The position numbers and the translations under genes are program-made. From Paenibacillus segetis (GTDB lineage: Bacteria > Bacillota > Bacilli > Paenibacillales > Paenibacillaceae), in contig NZ_BMFT01000004.1 in the NCBI RefSeq assembly GCF_014639155.1, forward strand, positions 1-64,000: DNA of 64,000 nt, given 5' to 3'. The notes under the pieces were generated by a model that was not told where the DNA came from, ran no database searches, and was given only the letters and a program-made list of their open reading frames with translations. Shown here one piece after another: positions 7,424-16,204 of the stretch (positions are counted from its first letter, which is position 1; every line of letters begins with the position of its first letter).

Positions 7424-8806
7424 TTACTTAAGCTTAACGCGTACGTTCTCTTTGATTATTTTCCCAGGGTAAGTTGAAATATCAAAGGTTAGTGGTTGAG
7501 GATAGCTCCCCGGCTCTAGTTGGTAGGTGGCTTTTTCAAAATTGTCATTACTTGAAAATGTACTTGATCGTCCACCTTTAAAGGAATGTGTTGTACCGTC
7601 AGCATCCGTAAATTCATAGTTCAGATTGAGTGTAGTGTGTTCATTAGGTTCTTCTCTATAAACTTTTAATTGGAGGTCGGTTGAGTCTTTACCGGGAATA
7701 ACATTTAGCAGCTCTACCATAGCATCTGGTGCGCTAATCAGCTTCTTTGTTTCTGTATCAATAACGAGCTTCAAGTCCTTTCCGATCGATTCTTCAATGC
7801 CAGAGACTAGAAAAGAAAGATCATCCCATTTGGTGTAATATAGGCTTGGAAAGTACATCGAAGTAATGAGATCTTCTCCATTAATTGTGCTGAAGCTTGC
7901 TCCCTTTGAGTCTAACGTTTGGTTTCCTGACTGACCTCTAATATATAACTGAGGGGTGAGATAACTTTGTATTTTTTTATTAGACAAATGGTTATATTGG
8001 ATCCTGATGGTTGTGCTGAGTGGTCTAATCGTTGCTTCAGTTATCGTGATCTCATGACCGCTAATTGAAGCCTTTTGGTTCACTTCAAAGTTCTTTTCTA
8101 GGCTGGTATAGATATTAGGATCTAACTTGACAGGGATATCAAATTGCACCCGTTTGTCATCGGATTGCTCACCAATACCCCATTTTCCGGAAAAAGTAAA
8201 TTGTTCAGGTGTATGGCCATCGTAGAACTCAAGTACATAGTGACCGTGTTCCGTATTAGTCGGACTTCCCGGAGGATTCTCCTGTGGATCATATAAATAA
8301 ATCCCTGCCTCTAAAGACTTTCCCTCTTTATCTACAAAGTTTGGATTTTTGGTGCGAATCGGCACATTTCCTGGTAAGTACTCCGAGGTGTAGAATACAA
8401 CCATGGTGTTGTTATCAGCGAGCACACCGTCGATAGTCACCTTATAACCGCCATGTGTAACCATTTGATTCATGGGCTGATACAATCCATGCTTAACGGC
8501 TTCTTTCATCTCTAGTGTAAGCATATCGGCGACATAATCGGGTATATCTATCTGGCTTCCAAGGACAGTATCCTTGTGCGTAATTGGGCTCCAGAACTGC
8601 CAAACAGCAATTAGTAGGAGGCAGTAAGCCAGAACGCCGGCAGGGATTCCCCATCTTCGTTTAAGGAGAGTACTTTTTCGTTTCATTCGACCACGCTCCA
8701 TTCCTTTCTGTAGTGCGAGATCGAGTTTGTGCTCATCTACTTGTTGTTCAGCGATTCGACTATGCTCAAAGAGTTGCACGAGGTCGAGCTCTTCGCGTTC
8801 AGCCAT
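7424..8806 (-). CDS. DUF4179-type anti-sigma factor (membrane)
   Basis: About 460 residues from the preferred ATG at 8806, which overlaps the sigma stop codon (ATGGCTGA) and has GGAGGTG upstream; an earlier ATG at 8824 lies upstream of that ribosome site. A cytoplasmic N-terminal region (about 50 residues) precedes one membrane segment (WGIPAGVLAYCLLLIAVW), then a long extracytoplasmic part starting with a DUF4179-like segment (IDIPDYVADMLTLEMKEAVKHGLYQPMNQ). This layout, with the cognate ECF sigma gene immediately upstream in the operon, marks it as the anti-sigma factor that holds the sigma factor at the membrane until an envelope signal arrives. The signal is unknown. Confidence 0.82.
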   Translation of the reverse strand: MAEREELDLVQLFEHSRIAEQQVDEHKLDLALQKGMERGRMKRKSTLLKRRWGIPAGVLAYCLLLIAVWQFWSPITHKDTVLGSQIDIPDYVADMLTLEMKEAVKHGLYQPMNQMVTHGGYKVTIDGVLADNNTMVVFYTSEYLPGNVPIRTKNPNFVDKEGKSLEAGIYLYDPQENPPGSPTNTEHGHYVLEFYDGHTPEQFTFSGKWGIGEQSDDKRVQFDIPVKLDPNIYTSLEKNFEVNQKASISGHEITITEATIRPLSTTIRIQYNHLSNKKIQSYLTPQLYIRGQSGNQTLDSKGASFSTINGEDLITSMYFPSLYYTKWDDLSFLVSGIEESIGKDLKLVIDTETKKLISAPDAMVELLNVIPGKDSTDLQLKVYREEPNEHTTLNLNYEFTDADGTTHSFKGGRSSTFSSNDNFEKATYQLEPGSYPQPLTFDISTYPGKIIKENVRVKLK

Positions 8807-9323
8807 AGTAACGTTCACCTCCATAATCCATTTGTCCCCGAATTTGTTTTAGACCTTGATGCAACCAGGTTTTGACGGTGCCTTCCGGGCAGTCAAGGAC
8901 TTTGGCTATATCGGTCAGCGTCATGTCTTGATAATATTTTAAAGTAAGAACATGACGGTATTTGGGTTTTAGTCGTTCGAGAGCTATCTCTAAATCCAAA
9001 CGTTGGACACTAACCATTTCCGCTGTACCTGTGGAAGTCTCTACTGTTTGTGGAGCAACTCTTTTCCGACGCTTCTGTTCATCGATACTACAGTTAATTA
9101 GAATACGGATAAGCCATGGTATAAAGGACTCGGGATCTTTGAGTTGATGACATTTACTCCAAGCTCGACATATCGTCTCTTGAACGACTTCCAAAGCATC
9201 AGCCTCATTCTTTAAATAACTAAAGGCAATCCCATACAGTTTCCTCTTATGTGTGGTTATTAAATGATAAAAGGCGTCCTCGTCTCCTTTGCATGCAGCA
9301 TCGGCCCAATCTCTCTCTATCAT
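8799..9323 (-). CDS. ECF-type RNA polymerase sigma factor (SigV/SigW-like)
   Basis: A 174-residue sigma-70 family protein. Region 2 (about 10-80) includes YGIAFSYLKNEADALEVVQETICRAW, and region 4 (about 110-165) includes LKPKYRHVLTLKYYQDMTLTDIA and CPEGTVKTWLHQGLKQIR, the standard ECF helix-turn-helix. There is no region 1.1 or 3. It is the first gene of a two-gene operon with a DUF4179 anti-sigma factor and has an ECF-like promoter at 9383-9408, so it probably drives its own transcription. Divergent to it is a membrane acyltransferase gene, a functional class that SigV controls in B. subtilis (oatA). The exact ECF group was not determined. Confidence 0.9.
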   Translation of the reverse strand: MIERDWADAACKGDEDAFYHLITTHKRKLYGIAFSYLKNEADALEVVQETICRAWSKCHQLKDPESFIPWLIRILINCSIDEQKRRKRVAPQTVETSTGTAEMVSVQRLDLEIALERLKPKYRHVLTLKYYQDMTLTDIAKVLDCPEGTVKTWLHQGLKQIRGQMDYGGERYYG

Positions 9324-9382
9324 TGCTCGGGCTCCTTTCTGTGTAACCTTATCGGTGACTGAATTCGTTATATATGAATAAA

Positions 9383-9408
9383 GACGGGGGGGAGGCGCAA
9401 ACGGTTTT
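9383..9408 (-). promoter_or_regulatory. ECF-type promoter of the sigma/anti-sigma operon
   Basis: On the minus strand AAAACC (9408-9403) and CGTC (9386-9383) are separated by exactly 16 bases, matching the AAC / CGTC pattern of SigW/SigV/SigX-type promoters. It lies about 60 bases before the sigma gene start, suggesting autoregulation. Confidence 0.65.
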
Positions 9409-9452
9409 ATTTTAAGTATAATGAGATAAGAAAGATGGCAAAGTGGACAAGT

Positions 9453-9467
9453 TCCTAATTATTAGGA
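9453..9467. promoter_or_regulatory. 15-base palindrome upstream of the acyltransferase gene
   Basis: TCCTAATTATTAGGA is a perfect palindrome around one central base, 43 bases before the GTG start at 9510 and without a T run. A TATAAT sits at 9417-9422, so the palindrome would fall in the early transcribed region. It could be a regulator site; no regulator is indicated. Confidence 0.35.
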
Positions 9468-9509
9468 GATAATAAATATGTTACTATCAAACTGCAAGGA
9501 GCTGGTTAA

Positions 9510-10727
9510 GTGAATAGGATTATGAAGGAACGATTGCCTCAGTTAGATCTGTTTAGAGCATTCGCGATCTTCTGTGTCATTCAGGTTCATTCATCTTCGT
9601 TTGCCGCTGCGGAGCAAGCGTTGAATTCACCCTATTTTTATTTTTACAATTGGATGAACATTTTCTTTAAAGTAGGTACACCGTCTTTTATTTTTCTTAG
9701 TAGTTTTGTCTTATTCTATAATTACTTTGATCAACCGGTAAATGGAGCGCTGGTTCGTAAATTTTACAAAAAGCGGCTAACCTATATCATATTGCCGTAC
9801 ATATTGGTCTCTTGTTGTTACTATGCGGTTGTTGCTTATGAACGTGGAATTCTGCGCTCGACACCGATTCTGGATCATTTACAAACTCTCGGTTTTAAGC
9901 TACTGACGGGCACAGCGTATACTCATCTATATTTCGTCTTTATTAGTATTCAATTCTATATCTTGTTTCCGCTATTATTGTGGTTATTTCAATCATTCCG
10001 TAAGCACAAAGTGTTGTTAGCTCTTATTCTGCCGCTGGGGCTTGCGCTGCAGTGGGGCTTCGTATTCTTGAACAAATATCAACTGCAACTTCCCAATAAA
10101 GGAAGCTACGCGTTATCTTATATGGCTTACTACATGATGGGTGCCGCCTTTGCTATTTATTTTGAACAGATCAAGGGTTGGTTGAAGACGGACTGGAAAA
10201 AGATGTCCAAACGCTATAAGTTGTATACCGTAGCTCTCTGGTCCTGTTGGTTGATCATTGCTTTTGTACATGTTCAACTGTGGTACTCCTATCGTCTAGG
10301 CTTAAGTAAGCCTAATACGTTCTGGTTCGAATTGTTATGGAATGTGCATACGCTGTTCTCGGCTATTGTGTTAATGAAGGCTGCTTTCATTATTCATCGT
10401 AAAGCATCGACATTTTGGGTTAAATTTTTCACTCGTATGGGAGAGGTATCATTTGCAATGTATTTGTTCCATCCGATCGTGCTGCTATATTATCGTAAGA
10501 TAAGAAATTATGTGTATCTTCCTGGTGAGTCCCTACGCTATTTAGCTTTTATTGTGGGTGGATCGCTGTGTGCCATAGGTATATCATGGATTTTTGTGCA
10601 ATTCTGTTTCAAACGACTGCCATTTGCATCTTTGTTCCTAGGCAGTGTTCCTTCCTCTTTGCGAAAGAAGAAAAGTCCGGCGGGAACAGACTCCAATCAG
10701 AAGCAATCGATTCCTTCTAATATGTAA
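9510..10727 (+). CDS. Membrane-bound acyltransferase, acyltransferase_3 family
   Basis: A 405-residue protein with about ten membrane segments. The N-terminal LPQLDLFRAFAIFCVIQVHSS is the typical opening of acyltransferase_3 proteins (OafA/OatA group), with the conserved R and H, and the middle contains FKVGTPSFIFLSSFVLFY. The basic C-terminal tail is hydrophilic. Such enzymes move acyl groups across the membrane onto cell-wall glycans or exopolysaccharides; it lacks the extra SGNH domain of OatA. It starts at GTG 9510 after CAAGGAG. It is divergent from an ECF sigma operon, so control by that sigma factor is conceivable, but no second ECF promoter is seen facing it. The substrate is unknown. 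Confidence 0.85.
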   Translation: MNRIMKERLPQLDLFRAFAIFCVIQVHSSSFAAAEQALNSPYFYFYNWMNIFFKVGTPSFIFLSSFVLFYNYFDQPVNGALVRKFYKKRLTYIILPYILVSCCYYAVVAYERGILRSTPILDHLQTLGFKLLTGTAYTHLYFVFISIQFYILFPLLLWLFQSFRKHKVLLALILPLGLALQWGFVFLNKYQLQLPNKGSYALSYMAYYMMGAAFAIYFEQIKGWLKTDWKKMSKRYKLYTVALWSCWLIIAFVHVQLWYSYRLGLSKPNTFWFELLWNVHTLFSAIVLMKAAFIIHRKASTFWVKFFTRMGEVSFAMYLFHPIVLLYYRKIRNYVYLPGESLRYLAFIVGGSLCAIGISWIFVQFCFKRLPFASLFLGSVPSSLRKKKSPAGTDSNQKQSIPSNM

Positions 10728-10738
10728 AGTTGTAACTT

Positions 10739-10767
10739 CCGGCTTGGATATCAAGCCGGTTTTTTTG
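10739..10767 (+). terminator. Terminator after the acyltransferase gene
   Basis: A perfect eight-pair stem CCGGCTTG / CAAGCCGG with the loop GATAT is followed by eight T-rich bases, 12 bases after the stop codon. Confidence 0.93.
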
Positions 10768-10890
10768 TGATTTCGGTAAATAAAGATGACCTCATGACAT
10801 GTACAGATTTTACCACTATACTAATAGTACGAGCCTAGCTTATTCCATTTTGGACCGCAAATTGTTAGTAAAGAGACAAGGTTAAGCGCG

Positions 10891-10920
10891 TTGACGGTTG
10901 ATGAAAAAGTATGATAAGAT
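10891..10920 (+). promoter_or_regulatory. Candidate SigA promoter of the histidine operon
   Basis: TTGACG (10891-10896) and TAAGAT (10915-10920) are separated by 18 bases. The transcript would start near 10927, about 65 bases before hisZ. No T-box leader or long his leader peptide is seen. Confidence 0.55.
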
Positions 10921-10959
10921 ATCCCATATTCTTTAATTTGGTAGTATGGTAGCACTTTA

Positions 10960-10975
10960 ATTTACTAAAGTAAAT
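10960..10975. promoter_or_regulatory. Short inverted repeat in the his leader
   Basis: ATTTACT-AA-AGTAAAT is a seven-base inverted repeat around two bases, between the predicted transcription start and hisZ. It is a possible operator of a histidine repressor; it is too weak to be a terminator. Confidence 0.35.
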
Positions 10976-10992
10976 GTTGAGAGGTGAAGGTC

Positions 10993-12198
10993 TTGTCGAA
11001 ACCTAAAGGATTTGAAAAACCGTCCGGCGTACGCGACTATCTTCCTTATGCGGTGGAGAAACTCCGGGCGATCGAACGTAGTGTTCTGGATTGTATGGCT
11101 GGCTGGGGTTACTGCCAAATTATGACACCAACGATGGAATATTACGAGACGGTAGGGGTAGCTAGCTCCACGTCTGATCATAAGCTGTTCAAGTTACTCA
11201 ATAACCGGGGAACCTCGATGGTTCTGCGTTCGGATATGACGGCTCCGATTGCGCGAGTCGTATCATCTCTACTCAGGGAGGAGCCATTGCCACTTCGACT
11301 GTCTTACCATGCGAATGTGTTTCGCGCGATCGAAGAAGAAGCGGGTCGGGAAGCTGAATTTTTCCAAACGGGTGTAGAGCTTGTTGGAGACGACTCGCCC
11401 GAAGCGGATGCTGAGGTAGTTGCACTTGCTGTAGCTTCGCTGCAAGCCGCCGGTGTCACATCGTTCAAAATCGCGCTGGGACATGTGGGATTTCTGAATG
11501 GGTTACTGGAGGATGCGGTTCCCGGGAGAGAAGATATTCGGGAAGCCCTTAAGGATGGATTATTGCATCGCGACTATGTTGGATATCGTGAGACGTTGAC
11601 ACAGCTTTCCCTGTCGACGGAACAACGGGAAGAGTTAGAGGGAATTCTTCGGCTTCGCGGGGGCAAAGAGATCTGTTCTCAAGCGCTTTCGCTTAGTCAG
11701 AACACACTAGCTAAGGCTTCAGTGGAGCATCTCAGTCAAGTGTGGGACGCTTTGGAGGATTACGGCGTTGCTGAGCATGTGATGATCGATCTAACGATGA
11801 TTGGAGATTTCTCTTACTATACAGGAATGACATTTGAAGGTTATGCAGCTGAACTAGGATTCCCCGTTTGCAGTGGGGGGCGTTATGATAATTTACTTCA
11901 GCAATTTGGTCGTCCAGCTCCGGCAACGGGGTTCTCCTTGAAGACGAACCGGATCTTAGACGGCGTTAATGGGATTCAAGTTAATTCTGCGCTCCCAATT
12001 CTTGTACAGTATGATGTGGCTCATCGAAAAATAGCGTTTGCTGAGGCTAAGAGACTGCGTGGCGAAGGGCGAAGTGTAGTAATGAAGCATTGTGATGGAC
12101 CTTTCGATTTGGTCAGTGATGCGGTAGGTCAAGAATCCCGTAAGGGGCCACTCGGGCCAGCCTATGGTGAGATCATCAGCTTTGTAGGGGGGGACTGA
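10993..12198 (+). CDS. hisZ: ATP phosphoribosyltransferase regulatory subunit HisZ
   Basis: A HisRS-like paralogue of about 401 residues that forms an octamer with the short HisG and gives it histidine feedback control at the first step of histidine synthesis. The class II synthetase core is visible (KPSGVRDYLPYA, motif 2-like region VLRSDMTAPIARVVS, YYTGMTFEGYAAELGFPVCSGGRYDNLL). The anticodon-binding domain of true HisRS is lacking. TTG at 10993 is preferred as start because GAGAGGTG ends six bases before it and homologues begin MSKPK; GTG at 10984 lies inside that ribosome site. First gene of the his operon. Confidence 0.93.
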   Translation: MSKPKGFEKPSGVRDYLPYAVEKLRAIERSVLDCMAGWGYCQIMTPTMEYYETVGVASSTSDHKLFKLLNNRGTSMVLRSDMTAPIARVVSSLLREEPLPLRLSYHANVFRAIEEEAGREAEFFQTGVELVGDDSPEADAEVVALAVASLQAAGVTSFKIALGHVGFLNGLLEDAVPGREDIREALKDGLLHRDYVGYRETLTQLSLSTEQREELEGILRLRGGKEICSQALSLSQNTLAKASVEHLSQVWDALEDYGVAEHVMIDLTMIGDFSYYTGMTFEGYAAELGFPVCSGGRYDNLLQQFGRPAPATGFSLKTNRILDGVNGIQVNSALPILVQYDVAHRKIAFAEAKRLRGEGRSVVMKHCDGPFDLVSDAVGQESRKGPLGPAYGEIISFVGGD

Positions 12199-12201
12199 AC
12201 C

Positions 12202-12840
12202 GTGGGGGAAATTATTAAAGTTGCCATGCCTAAAGGGCGTATTTATAAAAAGGCTTCGGAGTTATTCCGCGCTGCCGGACTACAAATTCCGGTCGATGTG
12301 GATGAATCACGAAAACTAGTCATTCCACTTCCGGAGATCGGCATGGAATTTATTATGGCTAAGCCAGTAGACGTTCCTACCTATGTGGAATATGGGGTAG
12401 CTGATATCGGTGTTGTTGGAAAAGACGTGCTATTGGAAGAGAACCGAGATGTATATGAATTGCTTGATTTGGGCATCGCTCGCTGTCGTATGTCAGTGAT
12501 TGGGTTGCCAGATTGGAAGCCAGGCATTCATCAACGTGTGGCGACAAAGTATCCCAATGTGGCTTCGCAATATTTCCGTGAACAAGGACAACAAGTTGAG
12601 GTAATCAAGCTAAATGGATCAATCGAATTGGCACCTCTTATTGGGTTGGCTGATCGGATTGTTGATATGGTAGAGACGGGCCAGACATTGCGTGAGAACG
12701 GTCTGGTCGAGATGGAAAGTATCTTTGAAATCACAAGTCGCTTGGTCGCCAACCGTGTCAGCTATCGCATGAAGAATGGAGAAATCCAAGCGGTATGTGA
12801 TGCCTTAAGCCGGGTGATACAAGGAGGCATGCAATTATGA
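12202..12840 (+). CDS. hisG: ATP phosphoribosyltransferase, catalytic subunit (short form)
   Basis: A 212-residue HisG-S protein that condenses ATP with PRPP to phosphoribosyl-ATP, committing carbon to histidine. Typical segments are [20 protein letters not shown] near the N-terminus, [14 protein letters not shown], and [21 protein letters not shown] in the PRPP loop. It lacks the C-terminal regulatory domain of long HisG, consistent with the HisZ gene directly upstream. The start is GTG at 12202, three bases after the hisZ stop, and its end overlaps hisD (ATGA). Confidence 0.96.
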   Translation: MGEIIKVAMPKGRIYKKASELFRAAGLQIPVDVDESRKLVIPLPEIGMEFIMAKPVDVPTYVEYGVADIGVVGKDVLLEENRDVYELLDLGIARCRMSVIGLPDWKPGIHQRVATKYPNVASQYFREQGQQVEVIKLNGSIELAPLIGLADRIVDMVETGQTLRENGLVEMESIFEITSRLVANRVSYRMKNGEIQAVCDALSRVIQGGMQL

Positions 12841-14147
12841 GAATCGTTGCGGCAGAGGATTATGATCTACGCCGAGAAGTAGAATATGGATCTCCTGAAC
12901 AGAACGAAGCGGTTAAGCAAATCGTGGCGGCTGTGAAGCAGGAAGGTGATGTAGGGCTCCTTCGTTATACAGAAGAGTTTGATAGAACAAAGCTGGAAGC
13001 GGGTGCCCTTCGGGTTACGCAAGAGGAACTGCAAGCGGCTTACGAACGTGTGGAACCGTCATTCGTGAGCGCTATTTCAGCAGCGGCTACTAATATTCGC
13101 GCTTTTCACGCGAGACAGAAACGAAATTCATGGATGGATGTACAGCCTGACGGCAGTCTATTAGGGCAAATTATTCGTCCTCTTAATCGGGTGGGTGTGT
13201 ACGTACCAGGCGGGAAGGCATCGTATCCTTCTTCTGTATTGATGAATGTAATTCCTGCGCAGGTGGCAGGTGTGCCGGAGATTGTTATGGTGACACCACC
13301 AGCAACAGGAGGGCAAGAGGGGATAGACCCTTATATTCTTGTCGCTGCAGCTGAGGCTGGGGTAACGGAGATTTACCGAGTCGGCGGGGCGCAGGCTATT
13401 GCGGCACTCGCCTATGGTACAGAGAGCATAAATCCTGTAGATAAAATCTGCGGTCCAGGCAATATTTACGTTGCTCTAGCTAAACGTGAAGTTTATGGAG
13501 TAGTGGATATCGATAGTATCGCTGGACCAAGCGAGATCGCCATCTTGGCAGATGATAGCGCAGATCCTGCATATGTTGCAGCCGATCTACTATCTCAGGC
13601 GGAACATGATGAGATGGCCTCTGCTATTTTGGTGACAACCTCACCGGATTTTGCTAAGGCATGCCAAGGAGAAGTAGAACGACAATTGTCAGAACTGCCG
13701 CGGAAAGATATTGCCGGAGCTTCGATTGAGAATTACGGCGTAATTCTCCTCGTCAATTCAATAGAAGAAGGCATCGATGTGATCAATCGGCTGGCACCTG
13801 AACATTTTGAATTAATTGTAGAGAACCCCATGGGTTATCTCGGAATGATTCAGAATGCGGGAGCGATATTCCTTGGACCGTATAGCTCGGAACCTGTAGG
13901 CGATTATTTTGCAGGACCCAACCATATTATTCCCACCAATGGAACGGCGCGATTCTCATCGCCAGTTGATGTAGATGATTTTATCAAAAAATCAAGTCTG
14001 ATTTACTACAGTAAGGAAGCACTATTAGAGAACGGTGAGACCATTATGGAGCTTGCGCGTAAAGAAGGGCTGGAAGGCCACGCACGGGCGATAGAAATTC
14101 GACTTCGCAAAGAAGGAAAGGCGGGAACAAGCAATGACGACAAGTAA
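12837..14147 (+). CDS. hisD: Histidinol dehydrogenase
   Basis: A 436-residue zinc enzyme that oxidises L-histidinol to L-histidine in two NAD-dependent steps. Conserved stretches include [73 protein letters not shown] (zinc ligands) and [10 protein letters not shown] with the catalytic E-H pair. It overlaps hisG by four bases and hisB by 14, so it is translationally coupled inside the operon. Confidence 0.97.
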   Translation: MRIVAAEDYDLRREVEYGSPEQNEAVKQIVAAVKQEGDVGLLRYTEEFDRTKLEAGALRVTQEELQAAYERVEPSFVSAISAAATNIRAFHARQKRNSWMDVQPDGSLLGQIIRPLNRVGVYVPGGKASYPSSVLMNVIPAQVAGVPEIVMVTPPATGGQEGIDPYILVAAAEAGVTEIYRVGGAQAIAALAYGTESINPVDKICGPGNIYVALAKREVYGVVDIDSIAGPSEIAILADDSADPAYVAADLLSQAEHDEMASAILVTTSPDFAKACQGEVERQLSELPRKDIAGASIENYGVILLVNSIEEGIDVINRLAPEHFELIVENPMGYLGMIQNAGAIFLGPYSSEPVGDYFAGPNHIIPTNGTARFSSPVDVDDFIKKSSLIYYSKEALLENGETIMELARKEGLEGHARAIEIRLRKEGKAGTSNDDK

Positions 14148-14745
14148 CGGGGAAGTACAAGCGCGTAAAGCGGATATTAGTCGCAAAACCAATGAGACGG
14201 ATATCAAGCTGCAATTTGCGGTAGATGGTACGGGGAAATCTTCACTCGAGACGGATGTACCATTTCTGAATCATATGCTAGACCTGTTTACGAAGCATGG
14301 TCAATTTGATCTGTCGGTTGAGGCGCATGGGGATATTGAAATCGATGACCATCATACGGTTGAGGATATCGGTATTTGTCTTGGACAATGTATACATGAA
14401 GCGTTGGGTGATAAAAGAGGAATCAAACGTTACGCTAGTGTCTTTATTCCGATGGATGAAGCATTAGCTCAGGTCGTTATTGATGTCAGCAATCGCCCAC
14501 ACTTCGAATATCGTGCGGAGTATCCTTCGGACCGAGTTGGCAGCTTTGATGTGCAACTTGTCCAAGAATTCCTGTGGAAGCTGGCGCTAGAAGCACGGAT
14601 TACGCTACATGTTATTGTGCACTACGGGCAGAACACGCACCATATGGTCGAAGCGGTGTTTAAGGCACTTGGGCGTGCGCTTGATGAAGCGACGAGTATA
14701 GACCCGCGCGTAAGCGGTGTGCCGTCGACGAAGGGAGTGCTATAG
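14134..14745 (+). CDS. hisB: Imidazoleglycerol-phosphate dehydratase
   Basis: A 203-residue manganese enzyme that dehydrates imidazoleglycerol phosphate to imidazole acetol phosphate. The metal-binding repeats are present: FLNHMLDLFTKHGQFDL, DDHHTVEDIGICLGQ and YGQNTHHMVEAVFKALGRAL. It is monofunctional, without the phosphatase domain of enteric HisB; the phosphatase role is taken by the PHP protein at 17679. It overlaps hisD by 14 bases. Confidence 0.97.
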   Translation: MTTSNGEVQARKADISRKTNETDIKLQFAVDGTGKSSLETDVPFLNHMLDLFTKHGQFDLSVEAHGDIEIDDHHTVEDIGICLGQCIHEALGDKRGIKRYASVFIPMDEALAQVVIDVSNRPHFEYRAEYPSDRVGSFDVQLVQEFLWKLALEARITLHVIVHYGQNTHHMVEAVFKALGRALDEATSIDPRVSGVPSTKGVL

Positions 14746-14749
14746 AGCT

Positions 14750-15379
14750 GTGGGCATAGCCATCGTTGATTACGGAATGGGCAACTTGCACAGCGTTGGC
14801 AAGGCCGTCGAGCGTTTAGGATTTGAAGGTATCGTGACCGGAGATGAGCGGGAGATTCTGGAGGCGGGTGGCGTCGTGTTGCCAGGCGTTGGCGCCTTCG
14901 GCGATGCGATGAAGCATCTGCGCGAAACCGGACTGGACGCGGTAGTGAAGCAAGCGGCGGCAAGCGGTAAGCCGCTGCTTGGCATTTGCCTTGGCATGCA
15001 GCTGCTCTTCGACGAGAGTGAGGAGCACGGCCTAAACACGGGCCTCGGCATTCTACCGGGCCGTGTGGTTCGGTTTCAAGGCGGCGATTATAAGGTGCCG
15101 CACATGGGCTGGAACCGGCTGGAGTTCAAGCAGCCGGATAGTCCACTTCTGGCGGGACTTACGGAAGGACACGTATACTTTGTCCATTCCTATCATGTGC
15201 TGCCAGAACGCGGAGATGATCTACTAGCCGTGACCGATTACGGTCGACCGGTGACAGCTATTGTCGGCCGAGGTAACGTATTCGGTATGCAGTTCCATCC
15301 CGAGAAGAGCAGCGAGCTTGGTATGGCGCTGCTCGGCAATTTTCTCTCGCTAGCTGAGGGTCGTGGGGAACGGAACTGA
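14750..15379 (+). CDS. hisH: Imidazole glycerol phosphate synthase, glutamine amidotransferase subunit
   Basis: About 209 residues from GTG at 14750 (product begins MGIAIVDYGMGNLHSVGKA), four bases after the hisB stop. It releases ammonia from glutamine and channels it to HisF. The class I amidotransferase triad is visible: Cys in GICLGMQLLFDES and His-Glu in QFHPEKS. A longer reading frame starts at 14717 but would add a basic non-homologous stretch inside hisB. The first two thirds of this gene are clearly richer in G+C (for example 40 of 60 bases at 14881-14940) than neighbouring his genes (29 of 60 at 15841-15900). Confidence 0.95.
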   Translation: MGIAIVDYGMGNLHSVGKAVERLGFEGIVTGDEREILEAGGVVLPGVGAFGDAMKHLRETGLDAVVKQAAASGKPLLGICLGMQLLFDESEEHGLNTGLGILPGRVVRFQGGDYKVPHMGWNRLEFKQPDSPLLAGLTEGHVYFVHSYHVLPERGDDLLAVTDYGRPVTAIVGRGNVFGMQFHPEKSSELGMALLGNFLSLAEGRGERN

Positions 15380-15449
15380 CTAGAAGAGAAGTATTGGGCT
15401 TATGAGCTTATATGCAGAATCGATTAATTAGAGCGGGAGGAAAGCAATC

Positions 15450-16187
15450 ATGTCTTCATTCGTAATTTACCCTGCGATTGATATCCGGGGAGGAAAATGT
15501 GTACGACTGGTTCAGGGCGATTATGGCCGTGAGACCGTTTATAATGATAATCCGCTCGAGGTGGCAAAGTCATGGGAAGCTCAAGGCGGAAGTTATATCC
15601 ACTTAGTGGATCTGGATGGAGCAAAAGCAGGCCACCCTGTTAATGATGAATTAATTGGACAGATTGCTCGCAGCGTGCAGGTGCCTGTGCAAGTGGGCGG
15701 TGGATTGCGGACATTCGAAGATGTTCAGCGCCTGTTATCTCTTGGCGTTAGCCGCGTAATTATTGGTACAGCAGCGATTGAAGATGTGGAGTTTACTGAG
15801 AGTGTACTAGCTACCTACGGGGATAAAGTCGCCATTGGCATTGATGCACGGAATGGTTATGTAGCTACTCGTGGATGGCTTGAGACTTCGGAGGTTAAGG
15901 CAGAGGAATTGGCTAAGCAGCTTGCTGCTAAAGGTGCTGAAACGTTTATTTTCACCGATATTTCTCGTGATGGTATGATGCAGGGACCAAACGTGGATGC
16001 AATTGTTGCACTTGCCAAGGCATCCGGTCGGACCGTTATCGCCTCCGGTGGTGTTACAGTTCAAGATGATTTGCTAAGTCTTGCAGCACATGCAAATCAA
16101 GGTGTTGGTGGTGCGATTGTCGGCAAAGCTCTTTACACAGGCAATATCGAACTAGCTCAAGCGATTAGTGCTACCTCGAAACTATAG
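15450..16187 (+). CDS. hisA: Phosphoribosylformimino-AICAR-phosphate isomerase HisA
   Basis: A 245-residue (beta/alpha)8 barrel that isomerises ProFAR to PRFAR. The two half-barrel phosphate sites and catalytic aspartates are in [19 protein letters not shown] and [36 protein letters not shown] is the first phosphate-binding loop. The start ATG follows GGGAGGAAAG. A 70-base spacer separates it from hisH, the largest gap in the operon, without a visible terminator. Confidence 0.97.
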   Translation: MSSFVIYPAIDIRGGKCVRLVQGDYGRETVYNDNPLEVAKSWEAQGGSYIHLVDLDGAKAGHPVNDELIGQIARSVQVPVQVGGGLRTFEDVQRLLSLGVSRVIIGTAAIEDVEFTESVLATYGDKVAIGIDARNGYVATRGWLETSEVKAEELAKQLAAKGAETFIFTDISRDGMMQGPNVDAIVALAKASGRTVIASGGVTVQDDLLSLAAHANQGVGGAIVGKALYTGNIELAQAISATSKL

Positions 16188-16204
16188 ATGATGAAAGGAA
16201 GTCG

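Noticed and set aside
14717..14749. Upstream start of hisH at 14717
   Set aside because: It adds an arginine-rich stretch encoded inside hisB; GTG 14750 gives the standard amidotransferase N-terminus.
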